64,000 nt of DNA from Massilia rhizosphaerae (GCF_016093545.1 NZ_JADKYX010000006.1:186001-250000), one strand, 5' to 3'. Shown: positions 1-8,535, numbered from the stretch's first letter. Notes: generated by a model from the sequence alone, not told the origin. A program made the numbers and translations.

Positions 1-309
1 GTACGAGCGCCACGACGGATCCTGCAGCCCGTACAGCGCCACGGCCAGCAGGGCGTGGACGTACGGGCCGAACGCACCGCGCAGGGGACGCTGCTCCAGG
101 TCGCGCAGGAAGCGCAGGGCGCCGGAGAAGTCGTGGCGCCGGATCATCATCCAGGCGTCGTAGGCGTTCAGCTCGATGAAGTTCGGGCGCAGGATGTGCA
201 AGGCGGTGAGGACCCGTTCGGACTGCTCGAGATGGCCGTGCTTGGCGCCGAACATCAAGACTTCGATCAACGCCGCGATCATGCGGCTGCTGCATTGGGA
301 CTCGGACAT
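1..309 (-). CDS. hrpB1: HrpB1/HrpK-family type III secretion protein, 3' part cut by window edge
   Basis: About 103 N-terminal residues are visible, beginning MSESQCSSRMIAALIEVLMF, and the frame is open to the window edge. The helical, TPR-like text with phrases such as RPNFIELNAYDAWMMIRRHDF resembles the HrpB1/HrpK family of Hrp2-type T3SS clusters, whose members are small cytoplasmic or periplasm-associated T3SS proteins of uncertain biochemical role. An AGGAG ribosome site lies just upstream of the ATG. It is divergent from sctU, exactly as hrpB1 is from hrcU in Xanthomonas. A PIP-box-like element facing this gene lies 86 nt upstream. The rest of the hrpB operon (hrpB2, sctJ, sctL, sctN, sctT) is expected to the left but cannot be seen. 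Confidence 0.8.
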   Translation of the reverse strand, partial: MSESQCSSRMIAALIEVLMFGAKHGHLEQSERVLTALHILRPNFIELNAYDAWMMIRRHDFSGALRFLRDLEQRPLRGAFGPYVHALLAVALYGLQDPSWRSY

Positions 310-394
310 GTTCACTCCTGTTGGCTGGGCCGCAGCGGACTGCGCGGCATGACCGACACCTTACCGCCCGCGTCCCGCCCGCCGCGGGCCGGAC

Positions 395-419
395 CCGAAG
401 TCCCCGCGCGCCAAACGAA
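395..419 (-). promoter_or_regulatory. PIP-box-like element facing hrpB1
   Basis: Read on the minus strand, TTCGT, 15 nt, then TTCGG. This fits the plant-inducible-promoter consensus TTCGB-N15-TTCGB bound by HrpX/HrpB AraC-type activators of Hrp2 systems. It ends 86 nt before the hrpB1 start. The regulator gene itself is not in the window. Confidence 0.7.
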
Positions 420-443
420 GCACCCCGTGCGCCGCCCCCGGAC

Positions 444-468
444 TTCGCCCGCGTCGCCGGCACTTCGC
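444..468 (+). promoter_or_regulatory. PIP box facing sctU
   Basis: A perfect TTCGC-N15-TTCGC element lies 80 nt before the sctU ATG. It matches the PIP-box consensus of HrpX/HrpB-regulated operons. A weak AT-richer stretch (ACAATAC) lies about 32 nt downstream, near where a -10 box is normally found in such promoters. Confidence 0.8.
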
Positions 469-548
469 CCGGAGCGCCGGCCGGCCGCGCCGCGCACCCG
501 ACAATACCGCCTGGGTCTCGCATCGCGGGATCGGAACGGGGATCGAGC

Positions 549-1616
549 ATGTCCGAAGAAAAAACCGAACAACCCAGCGACAAGAAGCTGCGCGACGCGC
601 GCCGCGACGGCGAGACGTGCAAGAGTACCGACCTGCCGTTCGCCGCGATCATGCTGTGCGCCTGGCTGGGCTTTTCCGTCGCCGGCGGGCGCATGGCGGA
701 ACAATTGCGCCTGCTGCTGCTCGGCGGACTCGACGTGAAGCGCGCGCAGGACGACCTGCGGATGGCCGACGTGCTCGTCGAGGCGGCCACCCACGGGCTG
801 ATCCTGGTGTTGCCGGTCGTGGTCGTCGCGGCGCTGGCGGCGGTCGGCGCGCTGGCGGCCCAGGTCGGCCTGCAGACGTCGTTCAAGCCGCTGGAACTCA
901 AGTTCGACGCCATCAACCCGGCCTCGGGCCTGAAGCGCATTTTTTCGGTGCGTTCGCTGATCGACCTGCTCAAGGCGGTGCTCAAGGCCTTGCTGATCGG
1001 CGCCGTGCTGTACCGCACCTGCCTGCTGCTGGTGCCGCTGATGCTCGGGGCGCCCTACCAGCCGGTCGACGGACTCGCCGCCGTCGCCTGGGGCGTGGTG
1101 GGCAAGGTGTTCGGCGTGGCCGGCGTGCTGTACGCGATCATCGGCGTGGCCGACTACGGCCTCCAGCACTGGCTGTTCATACGCGACCACAAGATGAGCA
1201 AGGACGATGTCAAGCGCGAGCACAAGGATTCGGAAGGCGACCCGCACATCAAGCAGGAGCGCCGCAAGCTCGGGCGCGAATTCGCCAACGCCGCGCCGAA
1301 CGAGCCCGTGGCGAACGCCAACGTGGTGGTGGTCAACCCGACCCACTACGCCGTGGCGCTGCGCTACGACCCCGACGAGGCGGGCCTGCCGCGCGTGATC
1401 GCCAAGGGCGTCGACGACGACGCCAGGGTGATCCGCGAACAGGCCATGCAGTACGGCGTGCCGATCGTCGGCAATCCGCCGCTCGCGCGCGCACTGTTCC
1501 TCGTGGCGGTCAACGACGCCGTTCCGGAACCGCTGTTCGATTCGGTCGCCGCCGTGCTGGCGTGGGTCGAGAACATGCAGGCGCCGCGCGACCTCTCCCA
1601 AGACGACAACCCATGA
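549..1616 (+). CDS. sctU: T3SS export apparatus switch protein SctU (HrcU/FlhB family)
   Basis: 355 aa, the usual length of the family. It is an inner-membrane export-gate protein that switches substrate class after autocleavage. The N-terminus (EKTEQPSDKKLRDARRDGE) is the canonical FlhB/SctU opening, followed by four hydrophobic segments to about residue 210 and a cytoplasmic domain with the autocleavage motif NPTHY at residues 263-267. The ATG at 549 was chosen because it begins the conserved start. It is the first gene of the rightward T3SS operon, 14 nt before sctV, with a PIP box upstream. Gene order and the Hrp neighbours exclude flagellar FlhB. Confidence 0.95.
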   Translation: MSEEKTEQPSDKKLRDARRDGETCKSTDLPFAAIMLCAWLGFSVAGGRMAEQLRLLLLGGLDVKRAQDDLRMADVLVEAATHGLILVLPVVVVAALAAVGALAAQVGLQTSFKPLELKFDAINPASGLKRIFSVRSLIDLLKAVLKALLIGAVLYRTCLLLVPLMLGAPYQPVDGLAAVAWGVVGKVFGVAGVLYAIIGVADYGLQHWLFIRDHKMSKDDVKREHKDSEGDPHIKQERRKLGREFANAAPNEPVANANVVVVNPTHYAVALRYDPDEAGLPRVIAKGVDDDARVIREQAMQYGVPIVGNPPLARALFLVAVNDAVPEPLFDSVAAVLAWVENMQAPRDLSQDDNP

Positions 1617-1630
1617 CCAAGAGGTAACCC

Positions 1631-3547
1631 ATGAAATCATTCCGCCTGAACGAGCTGGGAGGGGAAGTCTCGATCGCCGTACTCATCGTCGCGGTGATCG
1701 CCCTGATGATCCTGCCGCTGCCGACCTTCGTGATCGACAGCCTGCTGGCGCTCAACATCACCATCAGCGTGCTGCTGCTGATGGTCACCCTGTACATCCC
1801 GAACGCGACCTCGCTGTACTCGTTCCCCTCGCTGCTGCTGTTCACCACGCTGTTCCGGCTGTCGCTGAACATCGCCTCGACCAAGTCGATCCTGCTGCAT
1901 GCCGAGGCCGGCCACATCATCGAAAGCTTCGGCGAGCTGGTCGTCGGCGGCAACCTGGTCGTCGGCCTCGTGGTGTTCCTGATCATCGCCATCGTCCAGT
2001 TCATCGTCATCGCCAAGGGCTCGGAGCGGGTGGCCGAGGTCGGCGCCCGCTTCACGCTGGATGCGATGCCGGGCAAGCAGATGAGCATCGATGCCGACGT
2101 GCGCGCCGGCAACATGACCGCCGAGGAGGCGCAGCGCCGCCGCGCCATGCTGTCGATCGAGAGCCAGCTGCACGGCGGCATGGACGGTGCGATGAAGTTC
2201 GTCAAGGGCGACGCCATCGCCGGGCTCGTCATCACCATGGTCAACATCGTGGCCGGCATCGTCATCGGCGTGACCTACCACAGCATGTCCGCGGCCGACG
2301 CGGCCAACCGCTTCGCCGTGCTGTCGGTGGGCGACGCCATGGTCTCGCAGATTCCGTCGCTGCTGATTTCCGTCGCCGCCGGCGTGCTCATCACCCGGGT
2401 CTCCGACGAACACAGCAAGCCCCGTTCGCTCGGCACCGAGATCGTCAAGCAGCTGGGCACCAATGCGCGCGCGCTCTACAGCGCGGCGGCCATGCTGGTC
2501 GGGTTCGCGCTGGTGCCGGGTTTCCCTTGGCCGATGTTCATCCTGCTGGCGGTGGCGCTGTTCGTCGGCGCGCGCCTGATGGGCAAGCAGGTCCACGACC
2601 AGCAACCGGCCGCCGGCCCGGAACTGTCCGCGCTGCGCGCCGAGGGCGCCAAGGGCCAGGCCCCGACCATCGCCGCCCAGGCGCCGGCGTTTTCCGCGCC
2701 GCTGTCCGTGCGCCTCTCCCCCGCGCTCGCGAAGCGGCTGGATACCTCCGAGCTGAACCGCGCGTTCACCGCCGCCCGCGGCGCGCTGGTCGACGAGCTG
2801 GGGCTGCCGTTCCCGCGCGCCGCCGTGTGGACGAGCGAATCGCTCGCCGGGATGGCGTACGAGATCATGCTGCACGACGTGCCGCAGCCGGCGCTCGAAT
2901 TGCCGGACCACCCGGAGCGCATCGAACGCGCGCTGGCCGACGCCGTGGGCGCGGCGGTGCGCGCGCACGCCCACCTGTTCATCGGCGTGCAGGAAACCCA
3001 ATGGATCCTCGACCGGGTCGGCACCGAGTATCCGGGCCTCGTGACCGAAGTCCAGAAAGTCATGCCGGTGCTGCGCATCGCCGAGGTCCTCAAGCGGCTG
3101 CTCGAAGAACACGTGCCGATCCGCAACCAGCGCGCGATCCTCGAGAGCCTGGTGAACTGGGGCGCCAAGGAAAAAGACCTGCTGCTGCTCACCGAATACG
3201 TGCGCGGCGACCTGGGCCGCTTCATCGCCCACCGCGCCGCCGGCGGCGGCCAGCTGGCGGCGATCATGCTCGACGTGGAAGTCGAGCAAACCATCCGCCA
3301 GGCGATCAAGCAGACCCCGGCGGGCAATTACCTGACGCTCGAACCGCAACAGATCGACCAGTTGCTGGCCTCGCTCGAAAACCTGATCGGCGCCAATCCG
3401 CCGTCGAATCTCGCGGTCGTCACGTCGATGGACATCCGGCGCTATTTCCGCCGCATGATCGCGCAGCGCCTGAACTGGCTGCAGGTGTATTCGTTCCAGG
3501 AGCTGGGCGACATCGACCTGCGCCCCGTCGGCCAGCTCGGCCTGTAA
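1631..3547 (+). CDS. sctV: T3SS export gate protein SctV (HrcV/FlhA family)
   Basis: 638 aa, slightly short for the FHIPEP family (about 650-700). It forms the nonameric export gate, with a membrane half and a large cytoplasmic ring that receives substrates and chaperones. About eight hydrophobic segments occupy residues 15-330. The conserved cytoplasmic loop around residues 110-220 contains AKGSERVAEVGARFTLDAMP. The C-terminal domain starts near residue 360 and includes the YPGLVTEVQKVMPVLRIAEV region. It lies between sctU and hpaP with short spacers and is surely co-transcribed. Confidence 0.95.
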   Translation: MKSFRLNELGGEVSIAVLIVAVIALMILPLPTFVIDSLLALNITISVLLLMVTLYIPNATSLYSFPSLLLFTTLFRLSLNIASTKSILLHAEAGHIIESFGELVVGGNLVVGLVVFLIIAIVQFIVIAKGSERVAEVGARFTLDAMPGKQMSIDADVRAGNMTAEEAQRRRAMLSIESQLHGGMDGAMKFVKGDAIAGLVITMVNIVAGIVIGVTYHSMSAADAANRFAVLSVGDAMVSQIPSLLISVAAGVLITRVSDEHSKPRSLGTEIVKQLGTNARALYSAAAMLVGFALVPGFPWPMFILLAVALFVGARLMGKQVHDQQPAAGPELSALRAEGAKGQAPTIAAQAPAFSAPLSVRLSPALAKRLDTSELNRAFTAARGALVDELGLPFPRAAVWTSESLAGMAYEIMLHDVPQPALELPDHPERIERALADAVGAAVRAHAHLFIGVQETQWILDRVGTEYPGLVTEVQKVMPVLRIAEVLKRLLEEHVPIRNQRAILESLVNWGAKEKDLLLLTEYVRGDLGRFIAHRAAGGGQLAAIMLDVEVEQTIRQAIKQTPAGNYLTLEPQQIDQLLASLENLIGANPPSNLAVVTSMDIRRYFRRMIAQRLNWLQVYSFQELGDIDLRPVGQLGL

Positions 3548-3561
3548 CGGGAGGGGATCCG

Positions 3562-4251
3562 ATGACCCGCATCCGCTCGCCGCGCGAACTGCGCATCGCG
3601 GTCGCGCAAGCGCCGGCGCCCCGCGCCGCGGCCGGCGCACGCTTCGGCCAGTTGCTCGGCCAGGCGCGCCAGGCCCTGGGCACGCCCGGCCGGGCCGTGC
3701 CGGACCAGGTCGTGCCCGACTGGGACCAACCGGACGGCGGCGGCGCGCGCGACGGCGAGGCCGGCCAGGAACGGCACGGCGGCGGCGAGGATCCGCCGGA
3801 ACCCGCGGGCGCCGACGCGGCGCGCACCGTGCCGCCGCCGCCGCGCCCGCGGCTGCTTGACGCCACGCACCCGCCCGCGCCGCGCAAGGCAACGGCCGGC
3901 ACGGCCGACGACGCGACCCGGGCGCTCGGCGCGCGGCTCGTCGCCCACTGCGCCCGCGCCGCCGGCGGGGACCTGGTGGCCGATCACCTGGCCGAGCGCA
4001 TCGCCGGCTTCTGCGCCAGCCCCGCGCTCGAGCGCGCCGGCGGACGCTGGGAGGTCATGATCGAACTCGACCCGGTCATCCTGCCGCACACCCGGCTCCA
4101 CCTGGTCCTTTCGGATGACACGCTATCGCTTCGCTTCGACGTCCGCGACGCCCGCGCCCGCCAGCTAATCTGTGACAACGGCGCCGCATTGCGAAGCCGT
4201 CTGGAAGCGCGTCTCGGCGCGCGTATCGCGGTCCATGTGGAAGTGAATTGA
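3562..4251 (+). CDS. hpaP: HpaP/SctP-like T3SS protein
   Basis: 229 aa. The N-terminal 130 residues are Pro/Gly/Ala-rich and low in complexity. The last 70 residues form a compact beta-rich domain (WEVMIELDPVILPHTRLHLV and following). HpaP in Xanthomonas and Ralstonia sits between hrcV and hrcQ and acts as a type III substrate-specificity-switch (T3S4) protein. Position and domain layout match, although sequence conservation in this family is low. A GGGAGGGGAT ribosome site precedes the ATG. The gene ends 8 nt before the sctQ start. Confidence 0.75.
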   Translation: MTRIRSPRELRIAVAQAPAPRAAAGARFGQLLGQARQALGTPGRAVPDQVVPDWDQPDGGGARDGEAGQERHGGGEDPPEPAGADAARTVPPPPRPRLLDATHPPAPRKATAGTADDATRALGARLVAHCARAAGGDLVADHLAERIAGFCASPALERAGGRWEVMIELDPVILPHTRLHLVLSDDTLSLRFDVRDARARQLICDNGAALRSRLEARLGARIAVHVEVN

Positions 4252-4259
4252 GGAAACCC

Positions 4260-5327
4260 ATGCAAACCACAACGGCTTTCACCCCGCTGGCGGACAGGCT
4301 GCGCAACTACACGCCGGCGCTGGCCAGCCTGGCGCGCGCCGTGTGCGATGCCCGCGGCGCGCTGCACGGAACCGTGCGGGCCGTACCCGGGCGGACGGCG
4401 CGCAGCGGCCGCACCGCCCTGCTGACCATCGCCTGCGGCCAGGGCGAGCTGCACCTGCACGTCGACGTCGACGACGGCGCCCGCGCCGCCCTCGAGGCGA
4501 TCGCCCTCGAACCGGAGGCGGCTTGCCGCGCCGCCCTCGCCAGCCTGTACCTGGCAACCCCGCTGGCGGCGCTGGCACGCCATGGCGCGGCGCAGCCGGC
4601 GGTACGGGAACTGCGTTTCGCCGCGCCGTCCGCCGCAACCGCCGGCGTGCTGCATCTCGAATACGACCACGCGGACGCCACCGCCGGCGTCACGGTGGCC
4701 GGGGTGTCCGCCGCCCTGGCGGACGCCCTGGCCGAGCGCATCGGGCCACGCGGCCGCGGCGCCGCCCTGCCCGACGCGCTGGCCACGCTGGCCCTGCCGA
4801 CCCGGCTGCGCCTGCGCAGCCGTCACATCACGCCGGCGCTGCTGCAAACGCTGCGTCCCGGCGACGTGCTGCTCGGCTGGCCCGCCGCCCCCGGTTTCGG
4901 GCCGCACGCGACCCTCGACCAGGCCACCCTGCTGTGGGGTGCCGCCAACGGTCAGACCATCCATGCGCGCGCGCGCATCGATTCCCACAACGTCATCCTG
5001 GAGAGCCGTCCCGTCATGGTGAACAACGACCCCGACCTGTCCCTGCGTGCCGCGACCGATGTCGCCGCCGCAGCCCCCGCCCCGATCGACGTCAGCGACG
5101 TCGAACTGCCGGTCCACATCGAAGTGGTGACGGTGAACCTGCCGATCGGGCAGATCGCCGCCCTGCAACCGGGCTATCTCCTCACCTTGCCGCTCGCGCT
5201 GGCCGACGCCGACATCCGGCTGGTGGCGCACGGCCAGACCCTGGCCTTCGGGGAGCTCGTCGCCATCGGCGACCAGCTCGGCCTGCACATCCGTCGTATC
5301 GCGAGCTCCGATGAACGCCTCGCCTGA
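4260..5327 (+). CDS. sctQ: T3SS cytoplasmic ring protein SctQ (HrcQ/SpoA family)
   Basis: 355 aa from the ATG at 4260, which has GAGGAAA just upstream; an in-frame TTG at 4248 is less likely. SctQ builds the cytoplasmic sorting platform. The C-terminal 80 residues have the SpoA (FliM/FliN) pattern with LPVHIEVVTVNLPIGQIAAL and a G-D-L-G-L ending. The N-terminal two-thirds is the poorly conserved Ala/Arg-rich part usual for HrcQ. It overlaps sctR by 17 nt. In Pseudomonas syringae HrcQ is split in two; here it is a single chain, as in Xanthomonas. Confidence 0.9.
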   Translation: MQTTTAFTPLADRLRNYTPALASLARAVCDARGALHGTVRAVPGRTARSGRTALLTIACGQGELHLHVDVDDGARAALEAIALEPEAACRAALASLYLATPLAALARHGAAQPAVRELRFAAPSAATAGVLHLEYDHADATAGVTVAGVSAALADALAERIGPRGRGAALPDALATLALPTRLRLRSRHITPALLQTLRPGDVLLGWPAAPGFGPHATLDQATLLWGAANGQTIHARARIDSHNVILESRPVMVNNDPDLSLRAATDVAAAAPAPIDVSDVELPVHIEVVTVNLPIGQIAALQPGYLLTLPLALADADIRLVAHGQTLAFGELVAIGDQLGLHIRRIASSDERLA

Positions 5328-5958
5328 CATCGGTTCGCTGCTGGTCGCAGCGCTCGCGCTGGCGGTCCTGCCGTTCGTGGCGATGGTGGTCACGTCCTAT
5401 ACCAAGATCGTGGTGGTGCTGGGCCTGCTGCGCAATGCGCTCGGGCTGCAGGGCGTGCCGCCGAACTCCGTCCTCAACGGCGTCGCCCTGATCGTGACGT
5501 GCTTCGTGATGGCCCCGGTGGGCATGGAAGCCATGCACCGGGCCCACCTGTCGAACGAAACGCCGGCCGGGTCCCAGGTCATGCCGTTGCTCGACGCCGG
5601 ACGCGAGCCGTTCCGGGACTTTCTCAAGGCCCATGCGACGACGCGCGAGAAGGCGTTCTTCCTGCGCTCGGCGCGCCAGATCTGGCCGCCCGGGCGCGCG
5701 GCGGAACTGAAGGAGGACGACCTGATCGTGCTGGCGCCGGCGTTCATCCTGAGCGAGCTGACCGCCGCCTTCAAGATCGGTTTCCTGCTGTACCTGTCGT
5801 TCATCGTGATCGACCTCGTCGTCGCGAACATCCTGATGGCGCTCGGCCTGTCGCAAGTCAGTCCGACGAACGTGGCGATCCCGTTCAAGCTGCTGCTGTT
5901 CGTTTCGCTCGACGGCTGGTCGATGCTGGTCCACGGCCTGATCTCCACCTACAAGTGA
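5311..5958 (+). CDS. sctR: T3SS export apparatus protein SctR (HrcR/FliP family)
   Basis: 215 aa, standard length. It is part of the R5S4T1 export pore in the inner membrane. The family signatures are visible: VVTSYTKIVVVLGLLRNALG near residue 25, PNSVLNGVAL, and the strongly conserved LAPAFILSELTAAFKIGF and LLLFVSLDGWSMLVHGL. There are four hydrophobic segments. It starts inside the end of sctQ, implying translational coupling, and ends just before sctS. Confidence 0.95.
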   Translation: MNASPDIGSLLVAALALAVLPFVAMVVTSYTKIVVVLGLLRNALGLQGVPPNSVLNGVALIVTCFVMAPVGMEAMHRAHLSNETPAGSQVMPLLDAGREPFRDFLKAHATTREKAFFLRSARQIWPPGRAAELKEDDLIVLAPAFILSELTAAFKIGFLLYLSFIVIDLVVANILMALGLSQVSPTNVAIPFKLLLFVSLDGWSMLVHGLISTYK

Positions 5959-5962
5959 CGTC

Positions 5963-6223
5963 ATGGAATACGATAACCTCACCAACCTGACCGCCCAGGC
6001 CCTGAAGCTGTGCCTGATCGTGTCGCTGCCGGCCGTCGCCGTGGCGGCGCTCACGGGCCTAGTCGTCTCCTTCCTGCAGGCGATCACGTCGCTGCAGGAT
6101 TCGAGCATTTCGCAAAGCATGAAACTGGTGATCGTCACCGTCACCGTCATGGTCAGCGCGCCGTGGGGCGGCATGGCGGTGCTGAGTTTCGCGCGCAGCC
6201 TGTGGGAGGTGATGTTCACATGA
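5963..6223 (+). CDS. sctS: T3SS export apparatus protein SctS (HrcS/FliQ family)
   Basis: 86 aa with two membrane hairpin helices, the normal FliQ/SctS size. It carries the family phrase VVSFLQAITSLQDSSISQ near residues 30-50. It is the second component of the export pore. The last codons overlap the hpaA start as ATGA. sctT is not next to it; in Hrp2 clusters sctT lies in the hrpB operon, which is outside the window. Confidence 0.93.
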   Translation: MEYDNLTNLTAQALKLCLIVSLPAVAVAALTGLVVSFLQAITSLQDSSISQSMKLVIVTVTVMVSAPWGGMAVLSFARSLWEVMFT

Positions 6224-7104
6224 GCATCCCGCGCATCGGCGGCGGCTACCTCCCGCCCCTCTTACCCGCCGCGCCCGAAACGCCCAAGCCGTCGGGCACC
6301 GTCACCCAGACCGACCAGCCGACGCCGCAGCAACTCCTGCCGCTGCTGCCGCGCCTGCGCCGCCACGTGCTCGGGCAGACGGCCCGGAATCGCGCGACGG
6401 GGCGCAAGAAGCGCGGTGCCGACAACCCGCACGGCGCCGACCTCAGCGCCGAAAGCGAAGACCTGTTGATGATGCTCGAGCAGCATCTGACGCACGACGA
6501 CAAGGACGTGTCGAAGAGCGGCGAACGCGGCGGGCGCGACCAGGGATCGTCGTCGCAGGGGCGCGACCCCGGCGGCGGCGGCGGCGGCGACTTCGCACGG
6601 CAACACGCCGCCACCGGCGACCAGACGCGCAACGGCATCCGCTGGACGATGCACGTCGTGCCGCGCCCGGTGCGCGACGAAGCGCGCCTGCTCGTCCAAT
6701 GGCGTGCCGCGGCCACCGGCAAGGGCCCCCTGGCCCGTGCCGAACGTGCGTTGCTGGCGGTGCCCGCCGCGGCCCGCCGCGGCGGCACGACGGACACGGG
6801 CCCGGCCGCCAGCCCCACCTACCCGATCCTCGCCATCGTGCGCGAATTCCTGGCGATCCCCGAGGGCGACCGCACGCGTCCCGCCACGCTGGCGAACGTG
6901 CGCGACCGCCTGCTCGCCGCGGCGGCGGCGCGGGCGGGCGGCGGCCCGGCAAACGTCGGTCGCCCGCTGTCTGACGCCGAGGAATCCGTCAACCTGCTGC
7001 TGCCGATCGTGCTGCTGAACCTGGGCCGCCATCGGACGCGCGAAGGACGCGCAATCGGCATTTCGTCGCTCGCCGCGCTGATCCGCCGCGGCCGCGGCTG
7101 GTGA
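6220..7104 (+). CDS. hpaA: HpaA-like T3SS control protein
   Basis: 294 aa, start overlapping the sctS stop. HpaA in Xanthomonas is a secreted regulator that works with the HpaB chaperone to order pilus, translocon and effector export. The N-terminus is Pro-rich (PRIGGGYLPPLLPAAPETP). A charged, Gly-rich middle (residues 90-130) follows, and the C-terminal 150 residues are helical (PTYPILAIVREFLAIP, SVNLLLPIVLLNLG). The assignment rests on position between sctS and sctD and on general character, since this family is poorly conserved. It could also be called a generic SctP-like or regulatory protein. Confidence 0.65.
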   Translation: MSIPRIGGGYLPPLLPAAPETPKPSGTVTQTDQPTPQQLLPLLPRLRRHVLGQTARNRATGRKKRGADNPHGADLSAESEDLLMMLEQHLTHDDKDVSKSGERGGRDQGSSSQGRDPGGGGGGDFARQHAATGDQTRNGIRWTMHVVPRPVRDEARLLVQWRAAATGKGPLARAERALLAVPAAARRGGTTDTGPAASPTYPILAIVREFLAIPEGDRTRPATLANVRDRLLAAAAARAGGGPANVGRPLSDAEESVNLLLPIVLLNLGRHRTREGRAIGISSLAALIRRGRGW

Positions 7105-7130
7105 CCGGCCGCCGCAACCGCATCACGCTG

Positions 7131-7409
7131 AACAGGAACTTTCGCTCATGTCCACAGCACTTCGCACACTGACCGGCTTTCATGCCGGCACCCGCGTAAA
7201 GTTGAATCCAACGACGATGTCGATCGGTAAGGATACGACGACCGGCATCCTGCTCCAGGACCGGGCACACTGAATAGGAGATTTCGTTCATGTCCAAAGA
7301 ACTTCGCATACTGACCGGCTTTCATGCCGGCGCCCGGATACAGTTGAATCCAACGACGATGTCGATCGGTAAGGATGCAACGGCCGACATCCTGATCCAG
7401 GACTGGAAC
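7131..7409 (+). repeat. Tandem duplication of the sctD start region (two diverged ~137-bp copies, 142 bp apart)
   Basis: 7131-7267 and 7273-7409 align without gaps, covering the ribosome site, the ATG and the first ~40 codons of sctD. Stretches such as CTGACCGGCTTTCATGCCGG and AATCCAACGACGATGTCGAT are identical in both. The copies have diverged at scattered positions elsewhere. Confidence 0.9.
7148..7273 (+). pseudogene. Truncated duplicate of the sctD N-terminus (41 codons)
   Basis: An ATG with an upstream AGGAA opens a 41-codon frame that reads like the first 40 residues of SctD (TLTGFHAGTRVKLNPTTMSI against the real gene's ILTGFHAGARIQLNPTTMSI) and then ends in a TGA at 7271-7273. Several replacements change the protein. 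It overlaps the ribosome site of the intact gene, so translation of this leader could couple to or reduce sctD translation. It is probably a duplication scar, but a short FHA-like peptide may be made. Confidence 0.8.
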
Positions 7410-8291
7410 GAGGGCACCATGCAACTGGCAATCGACGCGGAAGACCGGGTAACGATCGCCGCCGCAGACGCGGCGGACGCCCCGACGACGCTCGACGATT
7501 TCGCGCCGCGCCGCTTCGGCGACGTGGTGCTGTGCGCCGGACCGCGTGACGCACTGTGGCCGTCGGACCTGCAGCTGCTCGAGGCCATGCTCGCCGCGCC
7601 GGCCGACGATGCCGCCGGCGTTGCCGCGGACGATGACGTGATGATGGGCGACACGCGGCCCATGCCGCCGGCCAAGCGCGCCTCCTGGACGCGCACCGGA
7701 CTGGTGGCGATGCTGATCGGATCGGTCGGCGCCGGCGCCCTGGCCCTGACGATGGGCAACGCATCGCAGGCGGCCACCCGTCCGATCACGCCGGTCGGCC
7801 TGGCCGACGTGCAGCGAGCGCTCGAGCGCCTGCGGGAACCCGGCATCGACCTGCGCGAGCAGGCGAACACCTTCGTCGCCAGCGGCATCGTGGCGAACGG
7901 CGAGGCGGCACGCCGGGCGCACGCCACCCTGCGCCGCGTCGCCGGCAGCCGCCTGCGCTGGCAGGTCAAGCCGGCCGACGACATCGCCCGCGAACTGGCC
8001 GAGTCGCTGCACGAGCCCAACGTCAAGGTGCGCTATGCCGGCGCCGGGCGTTTCGAGGTGACCGGCACGGCGCGCCAGCCCGGCGCGGTGCGCGACGTCG
8101 CCGAGCGGTTCCGCAACGACATGGCGGCGCCGGCACCCAGGATCGACGTCAAGGTCGAGCGCATCGACGAGCTGGGCATTGCGGGCAAGGTCGATTCGAC
8201 CCTGAATGCCGACAGCGTGCGCTACGTCGAATCGAGCGACGGCACCAAGAATTTCCTGGCCGACGCATCGGGCAATACCACCCTGCACTAA
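7290..8291 (+). CDS. sctD: T3SS inner-membrane ring protein SctD (HrcD/YscD family)
   Basis: 333 aa. SctD forms the outer of the two inner-membrane rings. The N-terminal 100 residues look like the cytoplasmic FHA-type fold (ILTGFHAGARIQLNPTTMSI, then GKDATADILIQDWNEGTMQL). A single transmembrane helix sits near residues 130-150 (GLVAMLIGSVGAGALALTMG). A periplasmic part follows with BON-like ring-building repeats. The start has a TAGGAG ribosome site. It is in the expected hrcD position between hpaA and hrpD6. Confidence 0.88.
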   Translation: MSKELRILTGFHAGARIQLNPTTMSIGKDATADILIQDWNEGTMQLAIDAEDRVTIAAADAADAPTTLDDFAPRRFGDVVLCAGPRDALWPSDLQLLEAMLAAPADDAAGVAADDDVMMGDTRPMPPAKRASWTRTGLVAMLIGSVGAGALALTMGNASQAATRPITPVGLADVQRALERLREPGIDLREQANTFVASGIVANGEAARRAHATLRRVAGSRLRWQVKPADDIARELAESLHEPNVKVRYAGAGRFEVTGTARQPGAVRDVAERFRNDMAAPAPRIDVKVERIDELGIAGKVDSTLNADSVRYVESSDGTKNFLADASGNTTLH

Positions 8292-8301
8292 GGAGAACGA
8301 C

Positions 8302-8535
8302 ATGTACGAAATCATGACCGAAGAATTGATCGACGTGCTCGACGACCTGCCCCAGGCGGGCAGCCAGGCCCGGCGCCATCACGAAGTGCGTGCCGCGGCC
8401 CAGGCCCTGGACAGCCTGGCCGACGCCTGCGCCGCGCGCTCGACCGACACGGCGAGCACCGAAGCCCAGGCCGGGCGCGCGGTGGCCGATGGATTCCGCG
8501 CCGCGGCGCAGTTGTGCCGCCTGGCGATCCAGTAG
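8302..8535 (+). CDS. hrpD6: HrpD6-like small T3SS protein
   Basis: 77 aa, helical, starting MYEIMTEELIDVLDDLPQAG. An AAGGAGAA ribosome site lies 10 nt after the sctD stop. In Xanthomonas the ~80-aa HrpD6 occupies exactly this place between hrcD and hrpE and is needed for full T3SS function and regulation. No domain is recognised. The assignment is from size, position and helical character, so moderate confidence. Confidence 0.6.
   Translation: MYEIMTEELIDVLDDLPQAGSQARRHHEVRAAAQALDSLADACAARSTDTASTEAQAGRAVADGFRAAAQLCRLAIQ

Noticed and set aside
549..3547. Flagellar flhB-flhA
   Set aside because: Followed by hpaP, sctQ, sctR, sctS, hpaA, sctD and preceded by hrpB1 with PIP boxes; no flagellar genes.
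1637..3892. Long minus-strand open frame (751 codons) opposite sctV
   Set aside because: His/Arg/Asp-rich shadow text caused by high GC; no start signal, and the plus strand encodes clear SctV and HpaP.
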